A stretch of 6,037 nucleotides of DNA from positions 1 to 6,037 of the forward strand of contig JALWEC010000560.1 in assembly GCA_027036655.1 (NCBI GenBank). The letters run 5' to 3'. Below are positions 1 to 5,971 of the stretch, piece by piece. This DNA comes from Melioribacteraceae bacterium (GTDB lineage Bacteria > Bacteroidota > Ignavibacteria > Ignavibacteriales > Melioribacteraceae). Made by a program: the position numbers and the translations under genes. The notes under the pieces were generated by a model, which did no database searches, was not told where the DNA came from, and saw only the letters and a list, made by a program, of their open reading frames with translations. Within the stretch, counting starts at the first letter, position 1. Every line of letters starts with the position of its first letter.

Positions 1-17
1 GTTTCATATTATTCTAC

Positions 18-43
18 TTGATAGTATCATTTGATACTATCAA
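18..43. repeat. Tandem palindromic element downstream of hemB
   Basis: The element is a perfect inverted repeat with 12-base arms (18-29 and 32-43) and a 2-base centre. It also reads as two adjacent 13-mers, TTGATAGTATCAT (18-30) and TTGATACTATCAA (31-43), which differ at only two positions. Each 13-mer is itself close to a palindrome of the form TTGATA-N-TATCAA. It begins 36 bases beyond the hemB stop. In the direction of hemB transcription it is followed by GTAGAATAATATGAAAC, with no run of T, so it is a poor match to an intrinsic terminator, although the RNA could fold into an 11-bp hairpin. The doubled symmetric unit looks like a pair of operator sites for a dimeric regulator, perhaps of a gene beyond the left edge. 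That role is inference; the symmetry is directly visible. Confidence 0.75.
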
Positions 44-78
44 ATATAGTGTCATTTATTTTTAAAACCAAACATAAA

Positions 79-1059
79 TCAACTGTTTTTATCCAAATAT
101 TTGGCTACATCTTTGGCAAAATATGTCAATATCATATCCGCTCCGGCTCGTTTGATTGCGATTAACGATTCAAGCATAACGCGCTCTTCGTCAATCCAGC
201 CAAGCTGTCCGGCTGCTTTAATCATGGAATACTCGCCGCTTACCTGATAAGCCGCAAGAGGAATATTATATTTTTCCTTTACTCTTCTGATGATGTCAAG
301 ATAAGGACCGGCTGGTTTTACCATTATCATATCCGCGCCTTCTTCAATATCGGAAAGAGCTTCGCGCATTGCCTCGTCGCCGTTGGCAATATCCATTTGA
401 TGCGAGCGTCTGTCTCCGAAACTCGGCGCCGATTCAGCCGCGTCTCTGAAAGGTCCGTAATAACCGGAAGCGTACTTAACCGAATAGGACATAATCGGGA
501 TATTTGTAAACCCTTTATAATCAAGCCCTTTACGGATTGCGGCAACGCGTCCATCCATCATGTCGGAAGGAGCGATAATATCCGCGCCCGCTTCGGCGTG
601 TGTAATCGCTTCCTTTGCCAAATAGGAAATCGTTTCGTCGTTGGCAATTTCCCCGTCGATGATTATTCCGCAATGTCCGTGAGATGTGTATTCGCACATG
701 CAAACGTCGGTAATGACAAGCAAGTTTTGTCCGACAGCCGCTTTAACCGCTCTGACGGCGCGCTGAACAATTCCTTCCGGATCGTATGCCTCGGAACCGA
801 GTTCGTCTTTGTGTTCGGGAATTCCGAATAATATAATCGCGGGAACGCCGATCTCAACAAGCTCTTTACACTCTTCAACCAGTACGTCAATCGACATCTG
901 ATAAACTCCGGGCATCGATTTAACTTCGTGCTTCCGACCTTTCCCCGGCATTACAAATAAAGGATAAATTAAATCCGACTTGCGCAGATGTGTTTCGCGC
1001 ACCATGTCACGGACTATCGGATTGTAGCGTAATCTTCTTAATCTTGTATTAGGAAACAT
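79..1059 (-). CDS. hemB: Delta-aminolevulinic acid dehydratase (porphobilinogen synthase)
   Basis: The enzyme condenses two molecules of 5-aminolevulinate into porphobilinogen, the first common step of cytoplasmic tetrapyrrole synthesis. The 326-residue product is full length for the family. The two Schiff-base lysines are present: K195 in MSYSVKYAS and K248 in MVKPAG. The zinc-site cysteines C120, C122 and C130 sit in [14 protein letters not shown], so this is the zinc-dependent type rather than the magnesium-only type with aspartates. E233 lies where the E. coli enzyme has its allosteric magnesium glutamate; that alignment was made by eye. YGPFRDA (201-207) and the GEYSMIKAA stretch near the C-terminus are also typical. 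The ATG start is supported by GAGAGG five bases upstream and by the family-like [10 protein letters not shown]-terminus. The gene is the last of the haem cluster but is separated from hemY by 187 bases, so it may be transcribed separately. Confidence 0.98.
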   Translation of the reverse strand: MFPNTRLRRLRYNPIVRDMVRETHLRKSDLIYPLFVMPGKGRKHEVKSMPGVYQMSIDVLVEECKELVEIGVPAIILFGIPEHKDELGSEAYDPEGIVQRAVRAVKAAVGQNLLVITDVCMCEYTSHGHCGIIIDGEIANDETISYLAKEAITHAEAGADIIAPSDMMDGRVAAIRKGLDYKGFTNIPIMSYSVKYASGYYGPFRDAAESAPSFGDRRSHQMDIANGDEAMREALSDIEEGADMIMVKPAGPYLDIIRRVKEKYNIPLAAYQVSGEYSMIKAAGQLGWIDEERVMLESLIAIKRAGADMILTYFAKDVAKYLDKNS

Positions 1060-1064
1060 GTCAA

Positions 1065-1070
1065 CCTCTC
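1065..1070 (-). promoter_or_regulatory. Ribosome binding site of hemB
   Basis: GAGAGG on the minus strand lies five bases before the hemB ATG at 1059. It supports this start and shows that hemB has its own translation signal, unlike hemN, hemH and hemY, which have no clear Shine-Dalgarno sequence and overlap the preceding gene. Confidence 0.7.
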
Positions 1071-1092
1071 TTTATTAATTAAATATATTTTC

Positions 1093-1123
1093 TTATCATT
1101 ATTCAATAGAACACGGATGATAA
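1093..1123. repeat. Inverted repeat TTATCAT/ATGATAA in hemB leader
   Basis: The 7-base arms at 1093-1099 (TTATCAT) and 1117-1123 (ATGATAA) are perfect complements separated by 17 bases. The near arm lies about 33 bases upstream of the hemB start codon. The arms could be a split operator or a weak RNA stem. In such AT-rich DNA a 7-base match may be chance. Confidence 0.35.
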
Positions 1124-1124
1124 C

Positions 1125-1156
1125 GATTTTCACGGAAAATCTTAAAATCAGATTTT
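1125..1156. repeat. Two overlapping, mutually exclusive inverted repeats in hemB leader
   Basis: Plus-strand GATTTTC (1125-1131) pairs with GAAAATC (1135-1141) across a 3-base loop. AAAATCT (1136-1142) pairs with AGATTTT (1150-1156) across a 7-base loop. Both stems are perfect over 7 bp and share bases 1136-1141, so an RNA copy could form only one at a time. In the hemB transcription direction the 7-base-loop stem comes first. Neither stem is GC-rich and neither is followed by a T-run, so a terminator call is not supported. Confidence 0.45.
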
Positions 1157-1195
1157 ACTCATCACAATTATCCGGGTTTCAAATCTTAACATTAA

Positions 1196-1234
1196 TTTTA
1201 CTCTTTACTTTAAATTGTAAAAGAACATGTAAAA
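1196..1234 (-). repeat. Weak nested stem-loop after hemY
   Basis: TTTTAC (1196-1201) and GTAAAA (1229-1234) can form an outer 6-bp stem. Inside it, CTTTAC (1203-1208) faces GTAAAAG (1217-1223) and gives 5 bp plus a bulge. The structure begins 13 bases beyond the hemY stop and could mark or protect the 3' end of the hemD-hemY message. It is almost wholly A/T, and in the hemY direction it is followed by TTAATG rather than a T-run, so I do not call it a terminator. Confidence 0.25.
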
Positions 1235-1246
1235 CTTACTACTGAT

Positions 1247-2590
1247 TTATTCGGGCGAATTGTTCTTTACGCAATCCCCGACCGAAATCCCTTTACGGTA
1301 ATTAGCCGTTAAATAAATTCCTTTGTTTTCATTTTCAAATTTTTCAAAATATTTCTCATGCTCGATATAACCGAGATTGTATTGCGGAATTGCTTTCTTC
1401 CAAACACTATAATGAATAAGCTCCGGAGCGCCTGAAATATTCATAATTTTCTCAAACTCGGGTAAAACTTCAGTTACTATTTTATCGGGATTATCCCAAT
1501 CGTAATCTTGTTTTTTTGAACCTCCGACAAACAATGTAAATCCCGCCTTACCTTCCGGCGCGCGGTTAGGGAAAATCACGGAACTCCAAATTGCTCCGAG
1601 AAATTTCTTCTTCTCCAATCCGGGGATCAAGAAACCGAATCCATCCAAAGGTCTTTTAATTTTCGATTTGTCGTAACCAAGGAAAAGAACCATCACCGAC
1701 GGATAATAAACGGAATTGAGATGTTCGCTTAACTTTTTATCCGTTTTACGAAAAATGCCGGCGGCTACATAAGCCGGAACTGCCGAAATTACTTCATCGG
1801 CATTAATCTCAAATTCTCTCCCCTCTTTTGCATACTTAACGGAATACTCCTCTCCCTTCTTAACCACTTCGCTGACCGCAGCGCCGGTAATTACATTATT
1901 TCCGAGATAGTGTGCAATCGCTTCCGGAAAGGACTGCATTCCGTTAGCAAACGAAAACATCTTCGCGCTCTGTTTCGATTCTTCCGCGCGCCGCTTTCTC
2001 TCCTTAGCCCCTTTTATCATCCCCTTAATCAATCCGCCGTAAACTTCTTCGAGTCTGTAGAGTTTCGGGAAAGCCGATTTTACGCTCAACTTGGAAGGGT
2101 CGCCGGCGTAAACTCCCGACACAAAAGGGTCTATTGCGTAATCCAAAAATTCGCTTCCCAACCGGCGTCGCACAAACTCTGCAATACTCTGATAATAGCC
2201 GTCTTCAGACTTCCCGACAAACGGTTCTCCCAACAGTCTTATTTTTGCTTTTGCAGAAAATAATTTTGATTTCAAAAACGCTTTCCCTCCCGTAGGAAGA
2301 GGAAGAAGTTCATTGTTTTTTAAAATGTAACGGATATTTCCTTCTTCGTTGGCGTAAATAAAATCATCCTTCAATCCTAACTCTTCCACCATTCTGCCGA
2401 TGTAAGGAGTTGTTTCCAATCCGCTGTTGGGACCTAAATCAATAAGGTAACCCGATTTCCTAATCGTGCGCATGCTTCCGCCGACAACATCCCGCGCTTC
2501 AAGAAGTGTAACTTTATTTCCGGATTTACTCAACCAATACGCTTTTGTTAATCCGGATATTCCTCCTCCGATGACAACAATGTTTTTCAT
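1247..2590 (-). CDS. hemY: FAD-dependent protoporphyrinogen oxidase (HemY/PPOX family)
   Basis: The enzyme oxidises protoporphyrinogen IX to protoporphyrin IX, the step before iron insertion; family members are usually peripheral membrane flavoproteins. The N-terminus has the dinucleotide-binding signature G8-x-G10-xx-G13 with the ribose-binding acid E31, then GG at 37-38 and DLGPNS at 51-56. The stretch RRRLGSEFLDYAIDPFVSGVYAGDP and the following SAFPKLYRLEEVYGGLI are hallmark PPOX sequence, which separates it from other amine-oxidase-like flavoproteins such as phytoene desaturase. The C-terminal FAD motif reads NYRKGISVGDCV. Only seven residues follow C440, so the final helix usual in the family is missing or very short. 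The ATG overlaps the hemH stop (ATGA, 4 bases), which suggests coupled translation. Many databases call this family hemG, although E. coli HemG is an unrelated flavodoxin-like enzyme. A coproporphyrinogen-oxidising role, as in Gram-positive HemY/CgoX, is less likely beside hemN. Confidence 0.93.
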   Translation of the reverse strand: MKNIVVIGGGISGLTKAYWLSKSGNKVTLLEARDVVGGSMRTIRKSGYLIDLGPNSGLETTPYIGRMVEELGLKDDFIYANEEGNIRYILKNNELLPLPTGGKAFLKSKLFSAKAKIRLLGEPFVGKSEDGYYQSIAEFVRRRLGSEFLDYAIDPFVSGVYAGDPSKLSVKSAFPKLYRLEEVYGGLIKGMIKGAKERKRRAEESKQSAKMFSFANGMQSFPEAIAHYLGNNVITGAAVSEVVKKGEEYSVKYAKEGREFEINADEVISAVPAYVAAGIFRKTDKKLSEHLNSVYYPSVMVLFLGYDKSKIKRPLDGFGFLIPGLEKKKFLGAIWSSVIFPNRAPEGKAGFTLFVGGSKKQDYDWDNPDKIVTEVLPEFEKIMNISGAPELIHYSVWKKAIPQYNLGYIEHEKYFEKFENENKGIYLTANYRKGISVGDCVKNNSPE

Positions 2591-3537
2591 AATTCTTTTA
2601 CCACGATATTTTTTAGGGCTTCGATAAATTGAGGTGAATCGTTTAATGCGTTCATCACCTCGTAATTTTTAATTCCTGATTGCAGCGCGGTGTTCCTATA
2701 CTCAATTCCCAACTCGAATAAAGTTTCAAGATGATCGGACACAAAACTAATAGGCACAACAAGCAGTGATTTAATTCCTTCTTCCCCAAGCTTTTTTATG
2801 AAATCTTCGGTAGAAGGTTTCAACCACTTAACCGGTCCGACTTTGCTCTGGTAACTTATTCCATAACAATTGGAATTTCCTCTCAGCTTCATAATACTAT
2901 CAACGCTGGCGATAATCTCTTTTTGATAGGGATCTCCTTTATTGATAACGGACTGCGGAGTTGAGTGTGCGCTGAAAAGAATAAACAGACTTTCTCTTTC
3001 ATTCCGAGGAAACTTAAGAATCGTTTCATCAATCTTTGCGGAAACCGCATGATGATATTCCGGATTATCAAAATATGATTTAACTATCTTGACCTTTTCC
3101 TTTTTCCCTTTGTAATGTCTGAACCATTCGTTAACCGAAGACCCAACGGTTACAATCGAGTAATGAGGATAAAGCGGGAGAAGAATTATCTTTTCATAAT
3201 TTCCCTTCTCGACTTCAGCCGCGATATTTTTCGTCAGAGGATGCCAATACCGCATTGCAGTGTAAACGTCAACGTCGTAATCTTTCAGCTCTTCAGCGAG
3301 AGCGACTCTTTGTTTTTCGGTAAGTTCCGCAATCGGGGAACCTCCGCCTATTGATTCGTACTGCTTTGCGACTTTGCCGCTTCTTAGTTTTGAAATAATT
3401 CCCGCAAAGAGTTTTTGACCGATAGGGATATGGAAAATATCAGGGTCGCAAAAAAGATTAAAAAGAAAAGGTTCAATCTCTTCAACCTTCCCTGGTCCTC
3501 CGAGGTTCATCAATATGACTGCGTTCCTACCCGCCAT
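2587..3537 (-). CDS. hemH: Ferrochelatase
   Basis: The enzyme inserts ferrous iron into the porphyrin ring to give haem, the last step of the pathway. The 316-residue protein starts with the typical AVILMNLGGPG. It has IGGGSPI (63-69), AMRYWHP (94-100) and LPLYPHYSIVTVGS (120-133). The metal-site histidine H191 lies in FSAHSTPQ, and the partner glutamate E271 lies in SFVSDHLETLFELGIEY. Both match the catalytic pair of Bacillus subtilis and human ferrochelatase. The protein has only two cysteines (C30 and C224), so it lacks the [2Fe-2S] cluster of some bacterial and animal enzymes. YQSKVGPVKWLKP resembles protoporphyrin ferrochelatases, which fits HemN and HemY in the same operon. The ATG overlaps the hemN stop by one base (TAATG) and has no clear Shine-Dalgarno sequence, so translation probably reinitiates from hemN. 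Confidence 0.96.
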   Translation of the reverse strand: MAGRNAVILMNLGGPGKVEEIEPFLFNLFCDPDIFHIPIGQKLFAGIISKLRSGKVAKQYESIGGGSPIAELTEKQRVALAEELKDYDVDVYTAMRYWHPLTKNIAAEVEKGNYEKIILLPLYPHYSIVTVGSSVNEWFRHYKGKKEKVKIVKSYFDNPEYHHAVSAKIDETILKFPRNERESLFILFSAHSTPQSVINKGDPYQKEIIASVDSIMKLRGNSNCYGISYQSKVGPVKWLKPSTEDFIKKLGEEGIKSLLVVPISFVSDHLETLFELGIEYRNTALQSGIKNYEVMNALNDSPQFIEALKNIVVKEL

Positions 3538-4925
3538 TAAACAGTTCTCGAATATCTCGTATTATCTTCTTTGCGCTCTATAAAACCGTCGAAATTCATC
3601 GCGACATTTCTAATTAACAATCTTCCGGTGTTGTTTACGACTAATTTTTTATTCTTAATCTCAACAAGTCCGTCGTCAATCATTTCTTTAAGATTGTTCA
3701 ATCCCCATCTAAAGTATTCTTCAAAATCAATGTTAAACTGTTTCTCAATCTTCGTAAAATCGAGTTCAAAGTCGCACATGATTCTCATAATAACTTCGCG
3801 GCGAATAACATCGTCGTCGTTCAAATAATAACCTTTGAAAAGAGGAAGCGTTTCATCGTCCAATAATTTGTAGTACTCCTTTTCCGTTTTAACATTCTGA
3901 GAATAAACCCGCCCGAACTGACTGATTCCCGTAATGCCGAGAGCGTGCAAGTCTGTTCCGCTTCGAGTAGAATAGCCCTGAAAGTTACGGTAAAGTTTTT
4001 TTTCGCGGAGGGCAATTGTAAGTTCGTCGTCCGGTTTTGCAAAATGGTCCATACCGATAAACACATATCCCGCTTCCGAGAACTTGTCTATCGATAACTT
4101 AAATAGCTTTAACTTAGTTTCCGGAGCGGGTAAGTCTTCAACCTTAATCATTTCCATGTGCTTCTTAAGCCAAGGTACATGCGCATAGTTAAAGACCGCT
4201 ATTCTGTTCGGGGAAATATCGATTATCTTATCGATTGTTTTTTCAAAAGTTTCAACTTTCTGGAATGGAAGTCCGTACATTAAATCGAGATTTACGCTTA
4301 CGAAATCATGCTTCCTTACCCAATCAACAACTTGTCGAGTAATGGATTCGGGCTGAATCCGGTTGACCGCCTTTTGCACTTTTTCGTCAAAATCCTGAAC
4401 GCCCATACTCACACGGTTAAATCCGCTTTCCTTCAAAGCAATAACATGTTCTTCAGTCATTCCGCGCGGATCAATTTCGCAACTGACTTCGGCGTCGTCT
4501 CGAAAATCAAAGTTACGGTGAATCACTTCTCCCAGTTCGCGTATTTCGTCAGGTTTAAGATGCGTCGGCGTCCCACCGCCCCAATGCAGCTGACTTACTT
4601 TCCGCTTAGGAGAAATATATTTTTTTAGCAATCCGACTTCCTTCTCGATATAATCCACATAAGTCCCGATACGGCTTCTGTTATTGCTTACAATCATATT
4701 ACAGCCGCAGAAGTAGCAAAGCGTATCGCAGTAAGGGAGATGAAAATATAGCGATAAATCGTTCGAGTGCGTACGCTTATTTGCCGATTCAATTTCGGCG
4801 AAAAATTTATCCTTATCAAAATTCTCCGAAAAGTGAGGCGCCGTAGGATAGCTTGTGTAGCGGGGACCTGGACGATCGTATTTTTTAATTAAATCAAAAT
4901 CCAGATTGTTCATTTTATTATTCAT
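3537..4925 (-). CDS. hemN: Oxygen-independent coproporphyrinogen III oxidase (radical SAM)
   Basis: The enzyme converts coproporphyrinogen III to protoporphyrinogen IX in the cytoplasm without oxygen, using radical SAM chemistry. The cluster cysteines C66, C70 and C73 are followed by G74 and C75, giving the C-x3-C-x2-C-G-C pattern of true HemN. Y60 in SLYFHLPYC matches E. coli Y56. The N-terminal RPGPRYTSYPTAPHF, HWGGGTPTHL (114-123), CEIDPRG (149-155), MGVQDF, NLDLMYGLP, GMDHFAKPDDEL and NFQGYSTRSGTDLHALG follow E. coli HemN closely. The C-terminal domain ends in GRLLIRNVAMNFD. These features exclude the HemN-like haem chaperone HemW. The length of 462 compares with about 457 in E. coli. The start is uncertain: ATG at 4925 overlaps hemE by 8 bases, while a second in-frame ATG at 4913 (M5) lies just after the hemE stop. 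Neither has a clear Shine-Dalgarno sequence, so translation is probably coupled to hemE. Confidence 0.97.
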   Translation of the reverse strand: MNNKMNNLDFDLIKKYDRPGPRYTSYPTAPHFSENFDKDKFFAEIESANKRTHSNDLSLYFHLPYCDTLCYFCGCNMIVSNNRSRIGTYVDYIEKEVGLLKKYISPKRKVSQLHWGGGTPTHLKPDEIRELGEVIHRNFDFRDDAEVSCEIDPRGMTEEHVIALKESGFNRVSMGVQDFDEKVQKAVNRIQPESITRQVVDWVRKHDFVSVNLDLMYGLPFQKVETFEKTIDKIIDISPNRIAVFNYAHVPWLKKHMEMIKVEDLPAPETKLKLFKLSIDKFSEAGYVFIGMDHFAKPDDELTIALREKKLYRNFQGYSTRSGTDLHALGITGISQFGRVYSQNVKTEKEYYKLLDDETLPLFKGYYLNDDDVIRREVIMRIMCDFELDFTKIEKQFNIDFEEYFRWGLNNLKEMIDDGLVEIKNKKLVVNNTGRLLIRNVAMNFDGFIERKEDNTRYSRTV

Positions 4926-5967
4926 GATATTTTCTGCTTTCTTCTTTTATAAAATCAACTAAAAGTTTTGCTTTTGCCGGCTCAACGCTTGGAAGAATTC
5001 CATGCCCGAGATTAAATATGTGCCCGTTTCCTTTTCCGAAATTATCCAATACTCTCTTTGCCTCACGCTTAATAACTTCATCGTCCGCATAAAGCGTAAC
5101 GGGGTCAAGGTTACCCTGAAGCGCGCATCTTCCGCCGGTTGTTTCTTTGGCGCAGGAAAGCTGTGTCGTCCAATCGAGACTGATTACATCCGCGCCCGTA
5201 TCCGCAATTTCTTTTAACGAATGATGAACTCCTTTCGAAAAAACAATTCCCGGTTCCGAGTTTATTCTTCGCACTTCTTTTACAATCCTCTCAATGTACT
5301 TTAAAGAAAACTCCAGATAATGCGGCTTTGAAAGAACCCCGCCCCACGAATCAAAAATTTGAAAAGCGTCAATTCCCGCTTCTATTTTAGCCGAGAGATA
5401 TTTAATTACGGCTTCAGTTATTTTATCAAGTAAAAGATGCGCTTCGTCCGTGTAGTTAAGAATAAATTGTTTAGTCTTGACAAAATTTTTCGATCCGCCT
5501 CCTTCAATCATATATGTCATTAAAGTAAACGGAGAGCCGCTGAAACCAATTAACGGAACGCGGTTGTTCAGTTTTTCTTTGGTTAGTTTTACGGCGTCAA
5601 AAACATACTGCAGTTTTTCCTCAATATGTTCAACGTCAAGCGCAACAATGTCTGAATGATTTTTAATAACTTTATCGAAACGGGGTCCCACGCTTTCCAC
5701 CATTTGATAGTCAAGTCCCATCGCTTCGGGAATAACCAGAATATCCGAAAAAATTATTGCAGCGTCAACACCAATAATGTCAACCGGCTGAATGGTTACT
5801 TCGGAGGCAAGCTCCGGAGTTTTAACCATTGACTTAAAATCCGACTTTTCCCGGATTGCCCTGTACTCAGGCAAATATCTTCCCGCCTGACGCATAATCC
5901 AAATCGGAGTCCTCTCGGTTTTTTCCTTTCTGCATGCTCTCAAAAATAAATCGTTATCAAATTTCAT
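4918..5967 (-). CDS. hemE: Uroporphyrinogen decarboxylase
   Basis: The enzyme removes the four acetate carboxyls of uroporphyrinogen III to give coproporphyrinogen III, needs no cofactor and is cytoplasmic. The 349-residue product is full length. The signature PIWIMRQAGRYLPEYR (21-36) carries R26 and R30, which match human R37 and R41. Substrate-pocket residues are D75 in IIFSDIL (matching D86), Y152 in TYMIEGGG (matching Y164), S207 in FDSWGG (matching S219) and H322 in NLGHGILP (matching H339). LQGNLDP (283-289) is also typical. The ATG at 5967 is preceded by a good Shine-Dalgarno sequence and lies 4 bases after the stop of the probable hemD. The last codons overlap the hemN start by 8 bases. 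It sits at the branch between haem and sirohaem/corrinoid synthesis and is the first haem-specific step in the cluster. Confidence 0.98.
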   Translation of the reverse strand: MKFDNDLFLRACRKEKTERTPIWIMRQAGRYLPEYRAIREKSDFKSMVKTPELASEVTIQPVDIIGVDAAIIFSDILVIPEAMGLDYQMVESVGPRFDKVIKNHSDIVALDVEHIEEKLQYVFDAVKLTKEKLNNRVPLIGFSGSPFTLMTYMIEGGGSKNFVKTKQFILNYTDEAHLLLDKITEAVIKYLSAKIEAGIDAFQIFDSWGGVLSKPHYLEFSLKYIERIVKEVRRINSEPGIVFSKGVHHSLKEIADTGADVISLDWTTQLSCAKETTGGRCALQGNLDPVTLYADDEVIKREAKRVLDNFGKGNGHIFNLGHGILPSVEPAKAKLLVDFIKEESRKYHE

Positions 5968-5971
5968 ATAT

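Larger units (their letters stand above)
1060..1246 (-). other. AT-rich spacer and hemB leader with several inverted repeats
   Basis: This is the only sizeable non-coding gap inside the cluster. It is clearly more AT-rich than the genes around it and contains no convincing ORF. It holds, from hemY towards hemB, a weak nested stem (1196-1234), two overlapping 7-bp inverted repeats (1125-1156) and a 7-bp inverted repeat with a 17-base spacer (1093-1123), followed by the ribosome binding site. A loose sigma70-like pair, TTGAAT and TTTAAT with 17 bases between, occurs close to the start codon, but it would leave a leader of only about 15 bases and is too degenerate to call. The region most likely carries a 3' end for the hemY transcript, a hemB promoter, or both; no element can be assigned with certainty. 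Confidence 0.55.

Noticed and set aside
1..7. Possible start codon (ATGAAAC on the minus strand) of a further gene to the left
   Set aside because: Only two codons are visible and no Shine-Dalgarno sequence precedes the ATG, so it cannot be supported.
18..43. Rho-independent terminator for hemB
   Set aside because: The stem is long enough, but it is AT-rich and the minus strand continues with GTAGAATAATATG rather than a T-run. The doubled palindrome is better described as a repeat of unknown role.
397..831. Plus-strand open frame of 144 codons inside hemB
   Set aside because: It lies wholly antisense to a confidently identified hemB with intact catalytic residues, has no recognisable domain and is rich in cysteine and arginine in a way typical of antisense frames. 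The plus-strand frames at 1910-2263, 3115-3354, 3571-3828, 4308-4628, 5002-5217 and 5477-5659 are rejected for the same reason.
1071..1107. Sigma70-like promoter TTGAAT-17-TTTAAT for hemB
   Set aside because: Both boxes are degenerate, the DNA is AT-rich enough for such matches by chance, and the implied start site lies almost on the ribosome binding site.
1235..1260. Frameshift at the end of hemY
   Set aside because: The tail is short, but the alternative frames add few residues before a stop, so there is no clear lost coding sequence to restore.
3821..4066. Minus-strand open frames overlapping real genes in another frame (also 327-554, 663-890 and 2889-3071)
   Set aside because: These are out-of-frame readings within hemN, hemB and hemH, have low-complexity or shadow-like composition, and are contained in well-conserved coding sequence.
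3537..4925. HemW (haem chaperone) instead of HemN
   Set aside because: The CGC extension of the cysteine motif, the long N-terminal RPGPRYTSYPTA region and the close match to E. coli HemN through the C-terminus fit HemN and not the shorter HemW.
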